From assembly GCA_028818795.1 (NCBI GenBank), contig JAPPND010000070.1, positions 1 through 51,420 of the forward strand: 51,420 nt of DNA, in the 5' to 3' direction. Below are positions 1-7,447 of the stretch, one piece after another; position 1 is the stretch's first letter, and every line of letters begins with the position of its first letter. The notes beneath the pieces were generated by a model. That model was not told where the DNA came from. It ran no database searches and was given only the letters and a program-made list of their open reading frames with translations. The position numbers and the translations under genes were made by a program. Origin of the DNA: Gammaproteobacteria bacterium. Its GTDB lineage: Bacteria > Pseudomonadota > Gammaproteobacteria > Pseudomonadales > Azotimanducaceae.

Positions 1-59
1 CCGCCCCGCCCGTCTCGACCAGGTGCTCGGCGTCGTACGCCCGTCCGTGCCGCAGGGCG

Positions 60-270
60 TCGTAAGGGACACCCACCCTCGAGGAGGGGATCGAAGGGGA
101 CACCCACCTGGCGAGGGGTCGAAGGGAGGGATCGAAGGGGACACCCACCCGGAGTCGAAGGAACACCCCACCGAGAGAGGGGTCGAAGGGACACCCACCG
201 GAGGGGTCGAAGGGACACCCACCTGGGAAGGGTCGAAGGGACACCCACCTCAGGGAAGGGGACACCCACT
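60..270 (+). repeat. Array A of the GGGACACCCACC repeat
   Basis: Six exact copies of GGGACACCCACC start at 66, 97, 138, 188, 212 and 238, with imperfect copies near 161 and 258. The spacers are short, about 12 to 38 bases, and often contain GGTCGAA. No coding potential is convincing here: the open frame across it is only the Gly-Thr-Pro translation of the repeat. The array fills most of the space upstream of the SCP2 gene, and I see no gene in bases 1-320. Confidence 0.9.
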
Positions 271-320
271 CGGTCTCAGTTGTTGATACAGTTGGTCGAT
301 CCATCCCGGCTTGGAACCCC

Positions 321-623
321 ATGACCATTGATGACATCGCCGGTGACATGGCGGAAAAGGCCAGTACCCTCGACCCACTGGGTAGGACGCTGCTGTTCTG
401 CCTCGACGATGAGCTGATGCTTGTCGACGGCACGGGCGAGGCCAACGTCGTCTCGATCGTCTCGGGTCAGTCCATCGAAGCCGACTGCACCGTCCGGATG
501 TCCATCGACACCTACGGGAAGCTCCAGCGCAAGGAAATCAAGCCGTTCATGGCCGTGGCATCGGGGAAGATCAAGGTGAAGGGCGACATGTCGATCGCCG
601 CCAAGCTCAAGAAGCTGACCTGA
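321..623 (+). CDS. SCP2 sterol-binding domain protein
   Basis: A 100-residue protein made of a single SCP2-like domain. This alpha/beta fold binds sterols, acyl-CoAs or other lipids in a hydrophobic tunnel. The C-terminal half, with KPFMAVASGKIKVKGDMS followed by a Leu/Lys-rich end, is the typical SCP2 signature in which a Gly-rich hairpin precedes the last helix. There is no signal peptide, so it is expected in the cytoplasm. The stop codon is directly followed by the GTG of the sulfotransferase gene, so the two are very probably co-transcribed. I infer that it carries or presents a lipophilic substrate to the enzymes encoded downstream. The family assignment is firm; the ligand is unknown. 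Confidence 0.85.
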   Translation: MTIDDIAGDMAEKASTLDPLGRTLLFCLDDELMLVDGTGEANVVSIVSGQSIEADCTVRMSIDTYGKLQRKEIKPFMAVASGKIKVKGDMSIAAKLKKLT

Positions 624-2264
624 GTGCCCGACGCGGCGATTCGCATCAGGCATCCCGCCACGCTGAGGACCGCGAATGCGGTCGGGACGCTGTTGGAACG
701 ATGCGGGATCGTTCCGTTCACGCTGGATGCTGCCCGGATGCTCGACCGTTCCGAGCGGTTAAGTGGATTCGCGCTGTCCGACCCGATGCCACGGGACGGC
801 CTTGCCATGCTCGTGGGCTCGTTGGAGTCGGAGGCAGACTTGAGCCTGTTCGGGAAAGTCGCCATACGCAGCGCGCTGCAGCGGGCTGCGGACGCACGTC
901 ACCACGTCGAGCGGGCGTTCTTCGAAAGGCCGGAGATCGCCGACGAGACGATCCGTAATCCGGTGTTCATCGTCGGTGCGCCGCGAAGCGGGACGACGAT
1001 ACTGCACGCGCTGCTCCACCTCGACCGCGACCACCGGGCACCCCTGTCGTGGGAGTGCCTGCTGCCTTATCCTGCGCCACGGCCCGCGGATCACGTCGCC
1101 GACAAGCGCGTCGACACCGTGCGACGGGAGTTCGATCGGATCTTCCGGCTGGTGCCGGACTTCAGGAAGAAGCACTACATGGAGGCGGATTCGCCGCAGG
1201 AGTGCCTTGCCATAACCGCGCTGAATTTCACCAGCTTCCAGTTCCTGGCACAGGCCTACCTGCCGTCGTACCACGAGTGGTTCGTGGACGCCGACCAGGA
1301 GCAGAACCTCCGCTGGCACCGGCGTTTTCTGCAGTTCCTCCAGTCGGGCGGCGTGCGCAGGCCGCGCTGGCTTCTGAAGTCGCCCGTTCACCTCATGCGC
1401 TTGCGCGAACTGTTCGCGGTGTACCCAGACGCCCAGGTGATCGTGACGCACCGCCACCCCGACCGGATCGTTCCGTCCACGGCGAGCATCGTCTCATCCA
1501 TGCGCTCACTTTATTCGGACCACGAGGACACGAGCCGTACGGGGCGCGAGCAATTGCGCATCTGGGCGGGCTACTTCGACCGGTTCCTGCGCGACCGCCC
1601 GCAGCACGACGGCAAGGCACAGATCGTGGACGTGCTGTTCGACGACTTCGTACGCGACCAGATGGCCGTGGTGGAGTCCATCTACGCACGATTCGGCTGG
1701 CAGCTGCGGGCAGAAGACCGTGCTCGGATGGAGGGTTTTCTGCTTGAGGAACCCCAGGGAAAGCACGGTGTCCACGAGTGGGTCAACGAGTTCTGTCCTC
1801 CGTTCGAGTTCGACGCGGAGCAGGGCGGTTGGGGAACCGTGGACAACATCTACTGCTTCTGCCGGTTCCGGCTGGAGCCGCATCAGTACCTGAAGATCAC
1901 GTTCCGCTCGCCGGAGGCCTGCTACTGGGGTTTGCAGACCTGGAACTACCTCATGCAGTCCACCAACTACGTCGACTTCCCCGTTTGCGTTAACAACGCG
2001 CAGGCCGTTGCCGAGTCGGACGGCCGGTACGAGATCTACCTCAGCGACCGCCCGGCACCGCGCAACTGGATCAGGACCGCCGGCTACCGCGAAGGCATCC
2101 TGTTCCGCGCGTTGGCTTCTCGCCGAGGCACTCCCGGAGACGCCTCACGTCGAGCTTGGAAGCTGGTGATGCGTCCGGTGGCCCCGTTTGCTGGCGAATC
2201 CTCCGCATCATCGGCCGACGATCCTTCCAGAATCCTTCCTCAACTACCGTGGGTGTCCCAATGA
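624..2264 (+). CDS. Sulfotransferase with DUF1214-like C-terminal domain
   Basis: A 546-residue protein starting at a GTG that abuts the upstream stop codon. Residues about 110-390 form a PAPS-dependent sulfotransferase domain. The 5'-phosphosulfate loop is VGAPRSGTT at about residues 118-125, and the 3'-phosphate-binding segment is VTHRHPDRIVPSTAS near residue 275. Residues about 400-520 are a separate domain with the ITFRSPEACYWGLQTWN and RNWIRTAGYREG stretches typical of DUF1214-like domains. It should move a sulfo group from PAPS to a hydroxyl of a small lipophilic acceptor in the cytoplasm. Its stop overlaps the sulfatase start as ATGA, so the gene that adds a sulfate ester is coupled to one likely to remove such esters. 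The acceptor cannot be told from sequence. Confidence 0.85.
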   Translation: MPDAAIRIRHPATLRTANAVGTLLERCGIVPFTLDAARMLDRSERLSGFALSDPMPRDGLAMLVGSLESEADLSLFGKVAIRSALQRAADARHHVERAFFERPEIADETIRNPVFIVGAPRSGTTILHALLHLDRDHRAPLSWECLLPYPAPRPADHVADKRVDTVRREFDRIFRLVPDFRKKHYMEADSPQECLAITALNFTSFQFLAQAYLPSYHEWFVDADQEQNLRWHRRFLQFLQSGGVRRPRWLLKSPVHLMRLRELFAVYPDAQVIVTHRHPDRIVPSTASIVSSMRSLYSDHEDTSRTGREQLRIWAGYFDRFLRDRPQHDGKAQIVDVLFDDFVRDQMAVVESIYARFGWQLRAEDRARMEGFLLEEPQGKHGVHEWVNEFCPPFEFDAEQGGWGTVDNIYCFCRFRLEPHQYLKITFRSPEACYWGLQTWNYLMQSTNYVDFPVCVNNAQAVAESDGRYEIYLSDRPAPRNWIRTAGYREGILFRALASRRGTPGDASRRAWKLVMRPVAPFAGESSASSADDPSRILPQLPWVSQ

Positions 2265-3691
2265 CCACCAAACCCAACATCCTCTTGATCTTCACCGATC
2301 AGCAGCGCGCGGATACCTTCGGCTACGCGGGAGATCCCGTCGCGATCACGCCGATTGCGGATCGTCTGGCGGCGGAAGGCGTTGTCTTTCCAAGGTGCTG
2401 CGCCAGTGCGCCGGTATGCATGACGACGCGCGCCAGCCTGATCTCGGGCAAGCCGGTCCACCGGCACGGCGTCTGGTCAATGGCCGACCCCCAACTGCGT
2501 CACGGGACGAGTCACGTACGCAATGTTCGGGATGCCGGCTACCACACGGCGGTGGTGGGCAAGACCCACTTCCGGCACGGGCAAACGCACACCCGCGACC
2601 ACGAGGAGGAGTTGCACGATTGGGGATACGTGGACGCCGTGGAGATCACGGGTCCGGTGGAGTCGATGACGACGGACTCGCCGTATACGGATCACCTGGC
2701 GGAAAAGGGTCTTCTCGATGTCCATCGGGAGTACCTGCGGACCTATGTTCGCGGCGAACGCGAGCGCGTACAGCAACCTTGGGAAACGCCGCCGTGCACG
2801 CTGCCCACGGAAGATCACCTGGACATGTACATCGCCCGGACGGCGGCGGAATGGGTCCAGAACTACGAGGGTGACGAGCCGTTCTATCTGCAGGTCTGTT
2901 TCGGGGGTCCGCACAACCCTTGGGATTCGCCGGCGGAATACCGTCGGCGCTACGACGCCGACAGCATGCCGCTGTCGATCACCGAAAAACAAAAGGGCCC
3001 CGTGGCGCCGCTGGTGGAAATGATGCTAGCGGGCGCAGCGGCCAAGCTCGACGAGATGAGTGCGGCCCAGAACCGGGTCATGAAGACCTACTACTACGGA
3101 AAAGTGACCCTGATCGATGACGGGATTGGCTTGGTCATCGATGCCCTCGAGCAGAACGGGCACCTGGACAACACCTGGATCGTCCATTCCGCGGATCACG
3201 GCGAGATGCTTGCCGATCACGGCCTGATCGCGAAGAAGGTGTTCTACGAAGGCGCCGTCAAGGTCCCCTTGGTGGTGCGTCCGCCGACTGGTGTCGAGGG
3301 CTGGGTTAGCGCGGGACTGACCGATCATCTGGATATCGCCGCAACGATCATGGACGCCGCCGGCGCGGAGTTGATCGAGGACAGTCCGGGACGATCCCTT
3401 CTGCCTCTCATCGATGCCGGCGCGGGTGACGCGAACGCGCAGCGGCATCGGGCGGCGGTACTGAGCGAATTTGCCGGGCGGGACCCGTATTCCATGGTTC
3501 TCACGGACCGCTACAAGATGACGGTGAATACACGCACGCGAGAGCCCTTGGATCTGTACGACATGGATGAGGATCCGAGCGAGCTGCACAACCGTGTCGA
3601 CGACCCGATGCTTGCGGGCGTTCGCGAGGCGATCGGCGAAGAGCACCTGTCCAAGCTGCTCGTGGACGTCAACTGGGAAAAACTGCCGTGA
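2261..3691 (+). CDS. Sulfatase-family hydrolase with non-canonical CMTTR active site
   Basis: A 476-residue alkaline-phosphatase-superfamily enzyme. I chose the ATG at 2261 because it forms an ATGA overlap with the sulfotransferase and gives the typical start MTTKPNILLIFTDQQRADTF; a longer frame upstream lies inside the sulfotransferase gene. Metal ligands are visible as D13 (TDQQR) and the SADHGE motif near residue 310, and the substrate-binding GKTHF is also present. The nucleophile motif normally reads C-x-P/A-x-R and is matured to formylglycine; here it is C53-M-T-T-R57. That Thr at +2 is atypical for recognition by formylglycine-generating enzyme. There is no signal peptide, so it is probably cytoplasmic. 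It likely hydrolyses a sulfate (or phosphate/phosphonate) ester related to the coupled sulfotransferase. Confidence 0.88.
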   Translation: MTTKPNILLIFTDQQRADTFGYAGDPVAITPIADRLAAEGVVFPRCCASAPVCMTTRASLISGKPVHRHGVWSMADPQLRHGTSHVRNVRDAGYHTAVVGKTHFRHGQTHTRDHEEELHDWGYVDAVEITGPVESMTTDSPYTDHLAEKGLLDVHREYLRTYVRGERERVQQPWETPPCTLPTEDHLDMYIARTAAEWVQNYEGDEPFYLQVCFGGPHNPWDSPAEYRRRYDADSMPLSITEKQKGPVAPLVEMMLAGAAAKLDEMSAAQNRVMKTYYYGKVTLIDDGIGLVIDALEQNGHLDNTWIVHSADHGEMLADHGLIAKKVFYEGAVKVPLVVRPPTGVEGWVSAGLTDHLDIAATIMDAAGAELIEDSPGRSLLPLIDAGAGDANAQRHRAAVLSEFAGRDPYSMVLTDRYKMTVNTRTREPLDLYDMDEDPSELHNRVDDPMLAGVREAIGEEHLSKLLVDVNWEKLP

Positions 3692-3713
3692 CGGGCCGGG
3701 ATGAGTCGGTCGC

Positions 3714-4655
3714 TCATCGAAGCAGCGGTGCCACCTCGTCCATGAAGTGCTGCATGCGGTCGAGGGTTCGAGAGAGCGGCGGACTGCGGAAGTCGAACGA
3801 TACTTCGTCCACTCCCAGCGCTTCGTAGGCGAGCAGATCTTCGGCGATCTGGGCCGGCTCGCCGGTGAAGCGCAGCCGGTCGTGGCCCGGCGGAACCCGC
3901 CCCGGGTCGTAGGAAGGTGCCTTGAAAGCGATCGTGAGGGAGTCGAAATCCCGCCCTTCGGCGGCCGTCAGACGTTTCAACCGTTCCAGCAGCGATCGAA
4001 ACTCGGATGGTGGCAGCGGCGAAGCGGATGTCGCTCCGACGGGGTGCCAGCCATCGCCGTGGCGCGCCACGCGCCGCAGGGAACGGAGGCTGTGGCCGCC
4101 GATCCAGATTGGGGGATGCGGTTCCTGGACCGGGTGCGGGATGCAGTGCAATGCCTCGAAGGCATAGAACTCGCCGCGATGGGTCACCGGATCGCGGGTC
4201 CAGCACTTCTTCAGTATCTCGAGGTACTCGTCGCTCACCCTGCCGCGGTCGTCGAAATCGGCTGCTCCGAGCGCCTGGAACTCTTCGCGCATCCAGCCCA
4301 CGCCGACGCCGACCGTCAGCCGCCCCTTGGACAGGACGTCGATGGTGGCCAGCATCTTCGCCGTTAGAAGCGGATTTCGGTGGGGGAGGATCATGACGCT
4401 GGTGACGAGGCGCGCACGCGCCGTGACACCGGCCACGAAAGCCAATAGCGAGAGCTGCTCCAAGGCGTCGCCCTGACCAGGGACTCCGCCGTCGACCGTG
4501 TAGGGATACTTCGACCCCACTTGAACGGGGAACACGATGTGGTCGCCAACCACGATGGTCGCGTACCCCATCGACTCCGCGCCGTGCGCGATTGCCGCAA
4601 TCGCACCGGGTTCGGCCAACGGGCCCCGTGTCGGCAAGTAGATTCCGTATCTCAT
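3714..4655 (-). CDS. LLM-class flavin/F420-dependent oxidoreductase
   Basis: A 313-residue luciferase-like TIM-barrel oxidoreductase. Diagnostic stretches are MRYGIYLPTRGP at the start, VTSVMILPHRNPLLTAKMLATID in the centre (quoted in two overlapping parts of the same strand: VTSVMILPHRNP and LLTAKMLATID), then GVGVGWMREEFQALG and PHPPIWIGGHS. This resembles the TIGR03619-type, F420-linked subgroup, but F420 versus FMN cannot be decided from sequence. I prefer the ATG at 4655 over the one at 4679, because the protein then begins at the conserved first strand and AGGTTCGT/GGAAC purines lie upstream. It is convergent with the sulfatase gene and separated from the second LLM gene by repeat array B. 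Confidence 0.85.
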   Translation of the reverse strand: MRYGIYLPTRGPLAEPGAIAAIAHGAESMGYATIVVGDHIVFPVQVGSKYPYTVDGGVPGQGDALEQLSLLAFVAGVTARARLVTSVMILPHRNPLLTAKMLATIDVLSKGRLTVGVGVGWMREEFQALGAADFDDRGRVSDEYLEILKKCWTRDPVTHRGEFYAFEALHCIPHPVQEPHPPIWIGGHSLRSLRRVARHGDGWHPVGATSASPLPPSEFRSLLERLKRLTAAEGRDFDSLTIAFKAPSYDPGRVPPGHDRLRFTGEPAQIAEDLLAYEALGVDEVSFDFRSPPLSRTLDRMQHFMDEVAPLLR

Positions 4656-4705
4656 GTGTCTTGTTCCAGGTTCGTCCATCTAAGTAGCTGATTTCGGGCA
4701 TTGGG

Positions 4706-4960
4706 TAAAGGGACACCCACCGTCATTCTGGCGTTCTGCGTTCTGTAAAGGGACACCCACCCTCGCTTGGCAACGCGTTGGCGAAGGCCCCATGTTTGTT
4801 TGTGGACGCCGACCGCCCTTTCGTAGGGACACCCACCACGTTTGTGGCATTGGCAGAGGGACACCCACCGTCGCGTCTGGCAACGCGTTGGCGAAGGCCC
4901 CATGTTTGTTTGTGGACGCCAACCGTCCTTTCGTAGGGGACACCCACCACGTTTGTGACT
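4706..4960 (+). repeat. Array B of the GGGACACCCACC repeat, with a 110-bp duplication
   Basis: Five exact copies of GGGACACCCACC start at 4710, 4750, 4826, 4858 and 4937. Between them a block of about 78 bases (4769-4846) that contains one motif copy recurs almost unchanged at 4879-4957, giving a period of about 110 bases. The block carries GGCAACGCGTTGGCGAAGG and CATGTTTGTTTGTGGACGCC. It lies between two LLM genes transcribed from the minus strand, and I see no gene between 4656 and 5093. Confidence 0.9.
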
Positions 4961-5093
4961 GGTGCGCAGTGCCTCGGACGACGTTCGCTTGGTGTTGATC
5001 GGGAACATCGATGGGATCGTCGGCATGACATGCCGTTGCTCACGCACGCCGGCAAGAGCTTCGCGGCGTCCCTCGGATGCTGCGGAGATTCAC

Positions 5094-6167
5094 CTACAAC
5101 AGGGGCATGACCTCGGTGGCGAACCAGGTCTTGTAGTCGGCACCGACGGGAGCCGAGCGCAGTATGCGAGGGATCGGTTCGCCGGGTCTGGGCATCGGAA
5201 CCGGGTGCGGAACGACGATGTCGGCCCTGCCGGTGATCTCGATGGCTTGACGCAGTTGCGCGGCAATGTCCTGCGCCGTTCCGAACAACGAGAACGAGCC
5301 TGCGGTCTCGTCGTCGAGGAATTCCACGAGATTGCCCGACGCGACGAGGTCAGGGGCGTGATGGAAGTCCGGATAGACGCGGCGCTTCAACTCTCCGACG
5401 GGTGGTCCGTTCCAGGGCAAGCCCGGGATCTCGAACAGGGCGGGCGAATACTCGTAGTATCCCGCCGCCATGGAGCGCGAGATCGCACTAATGTCGACGG
5501 GGTCGTCGCTCGCTACGGTGTGGAAGATCAGTCCAATGCCGATCGTGTCAGGGTTTCGTCCCGCCACCTTCGCTCCGCAGCGAACGCGTGCCATGGCGGC
5601 TCTGAGGTTTTCCGGATGCCGTCCGACCCGGAGGAATACGCCGTCGGCGACCCGAGCGGCCATCTCGATGGTCTTCGGGCCGCCCGCCGCGATCCATACC
5701 GGTACCGGCCTGTTGTGGCGGAGGCGGGCGGGCCGGACCGCGCCGATCTGGACTTCCTCTCCCGCGAGCAGGCGTTTCGCCAGAACCGTGGCTTCCACGA
5801 GTTCGACGACCCGCGCGGGGCGCAATCCAAGCCAGCGCACGGCCGTATCGCCGATACCGTAGGTTAGAAGGGCCCGGCCTCCCGAGATCTCGTCGAGCGT
5901 CGCGATGGAACTGGCCGACGTGGCCGGGTGATGGAGTACGGGGTTGTCGAGCAGCAGCCCGAGCCGTATTCGCGAGGTCTGCCCTGCGGCAACAGCGAGC
6001 TGCATGTAGGGGTCGGGGCGCGACAGCGGGTTCCAGGGGATGAGTGCGTAACCGAATCCAAGCTCCTCCGCACGCCCGACGTCAGCGGCGAAGGCTTCCG
6101 TGGATGTCCAGTCGAAACGGTTTAGGCCGAACTCGGGGGTACTTTCCATCTGGCGCCAGCCTATCAT
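5094..6167 (-). CDS. LLM-class flavin-dependent oxidoreductase
   Basis: A 357-residue luciferase-like protein, a second and divergent member of the family in this cluster. Hallmarks are a first strand around FGLNRFDWTS, RIRLGLLLDNPVLHHPA in place of the usual 'G-hxxxPxxxA' strand, RALLTYGIGDTAVRWLG, and PVPVWIAAGGPKTIEMAARVADG, which is the typical phosphate-binding region. The ATG at 6149 (MESTPEFG) is an equally good start and would shorten it by six residues. It probably uses reduced FMN or F420 to oxidise or reduce an organic substrate in the cytoplasm. It shares strand and neighbourhood with the other LLM enzyme and the SDR, suggesting a shared substrate class. Confidence 0.83.
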   Translation of the reverse strand: MIGWRQMESTPEFGLNRFDWTSTEAFAADVGRAEELGFGYALIPWNPLSRPDPYMQLAVAAGQTSRIRLGLLLDNPVLHHPATSASSIATLDEISGGRALLTYGIGDTAVRWLGLRPARVVELVEATVLAKRLLAGEEVQIGAVRPARLRHNRPVPVWIAAGGPKTIEMAARVADGVFLRVGRHPENLRAAMARVRCGAKVAGRNPDTIGIGLIFHTVASDDPVDISAISRSMAAGYYEYSPALFEIPGLPWNGPPVGELKRRVYPDFHHAPDLVASGNLVEFLDDETAGSFSLFGTAQDIAAQLRQAIEITGRADIVVPHPVPMPRPGEPIPRILRSAPVGADYKTWFATEVMPLL

Positions 6168-6227
6168 CGTTGCCCGAATGGCCTCGGGCCTTGTCGGTTC
6201 GGGTCTGGATGCTCCCTTGCTCGCTTG

Positions 6228-6983
6228 CTAGTCGTTCCACCATGGGCTGTCCGAGAACGGGCGCAGGTCGAGTTCGTGGGTCCACACCGAACGGTGCTGC
6301 TGGGCAATGTGCCAAAACGTGTCCGCTATCTTGTCGGGCCGCATAAGACCATCGCCGCGGCTTTCCCGCATCTCCTGGTAGCGCTCGGGCCCGAGCATCT
6401 TGCCGAGCGTATCGGGTGCGTCGACAGCGCCGTCTACGACAAGGTGCGCGACGTGGATGCCCTTCGGGCCGTACTCCGCGTTCAGTGTCTGGCAAAGCAG
6501 CCGTCGTCCACCCATGGCGGCGGCGTGAGAGTGCTGTCCCGGGTTGCCACGCATGGCGGCGGTCGCCGAGGTGACCAGCAGATTGCCGTGGCCTCGTCCC
6601 GCCATGAGGGGGCACACGGCCTGTGCGAAGCGAAACAGTCCGAAGGTGGCGAGCCGCCAGCCCATCTCGAAGGCTTTGTGGGACGTGTCCTCGAGCGCTC
6701 GGTTCCCGATCTGCGCACCGAGGTTGTACACGGCGACTTCGACGGGCCCGATGTCCGTCTCGACTGCGTCGACGCGACTTTCGATGCTCCCCTCTTCAAT
6801 GGCGTTCAGCAGGTAGCCCGATGCAGTGCCTCCGTCGGCTTCGATCAGTGAGACAAGCCGGTTCATACCGTCCTGGTCGCTGCGGCGACACAGTACCGCG
6901 TGGTAGCCCTCTCGGGCGAAGCGCCGGGCCACATTGCCGCCGATGCCGGCACCGGCACCCATCACGAGGCAAACAGGTTTCAT
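6228..6983 (-). CDS. SDR-family protein with degenerate YxxxK motif
   Basis: A 251-residue short-chain dehydrogenase/reductase fold. The start is set at the ATG at 6983, which has AAAGGATC upstream and puts the dinucleotide-binding motif MGAGAGIGGNVARRF at the N-terminus. The Gly-rich loop is intact and S139 (TSATAAMRG) fits the catalytic serine. The catalytic Tyr-x-x-x-Lys, however, aligns with H153-A-A-A-M157 in HSHAAAMGGRR. C-terminal GPKGIHVAHLVVDG matches a subgroup that often already lacks the classical Tyr. It may bind NAD(P) without ordinary dehydrogenase activity, or use other residues. The longer frame to 7064 adds a poor N-terminus that runs into the repeat region. Confidence 0.8.
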   Translation of the reverse strand: MKPVCLVMGAGAGIGGNVARRFAREGYHAVLCRRSDQDGMNRLVSLIEADGGTASGYLLNAIEEGSIESRVDAVETDIGPVEVAVYNLGAQIGNRALEDTSHKAFEMGWRLATFGLFRFAQAVCPLMAGRGHGNLLVTSATAAMRGNPGQHSHAAAMGGRRLLCQTLNAEYGPKGIHVAHLVVDGAVDAPDTLGKMLGPERYQEMRESRGDGLMRPDKIADTFWHIAQQHRSVWTHELDLRPFSDSPWWND

Positions 6984-7119
6984 GTCGTTGATCCTTTGCT
7001 GAGCAGGAGAAGCCCGACGGCGACGGTGGCGCCCATCCGCCTCCGGTCGGAGCGGCGCTGACATTGTGGCACAGCGTTCGGTCCGGCGGATGCCGACCGG
7101 CGGGTCCCTAGCGGCCTCC

Positions 7120-7320
7120 TTGTCGGTGGGTGTCCCTATTGGCCCTCCCGGGGGTGGGTGTCCCTATTGCCCCTGAACGCGCGGTGGGTGTCCCTGTGGT
7201 GGGTGCCTGTGGTGGGTGCCTGTGGTGGGTGCCTGTGGTGGGTGTCCCTATTGAAGCGGAGGTGGGTGTCCCATGGTCCTACGGAGGTGGGTGTCCCATG
7301 GGTGGGTGTCCCATGGTCCT
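7120..7320 (-). repeat. Array C of the GGTGGGTGTCCC repeat
   Basis: Seven exact copies of GGTGGGTGTCCC (reverse orientation of arrays A and B) start at 7125, 7153, 7183, 7237, 7261, 7286 and 7301. Between 7195 and 7236 there are three further degenerate GGTGGGTGCCTGT units in tandem. Spacers differ from those of the other arrays; several contain CCCTATTG or CATGGTCCT. The 7000-7447 interval holds no gene that I can support. Confidence 0.9.
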
Positions 7321-7447
7321 CATGGTCCTGCGCCATGGTCCTGCGCGACAGGACGGCAGGGTCTTGTGGGCTAGGAACTCGGGGAAAGTGCGCGAGCGAG
7401 CCGTCGTCGCGGGCTAGTATGCTCTCCGAACGGTGGGGAGGAACCGC

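Noticed and set aside
23-286. Open frame encoding Gly-Thr-Pro-rich repeats
   Set aside because: It is only the translation of repeat array A, with no ribosome site and no conserved domain.
4700-7320. CRISPR array in the repeat-rich intergenic regions
   Set aside because: The repeated unit is only 11-12 bases, spacers are irregular from a few to over 70 bases and sometimes duplicated, and no cas genes are present.
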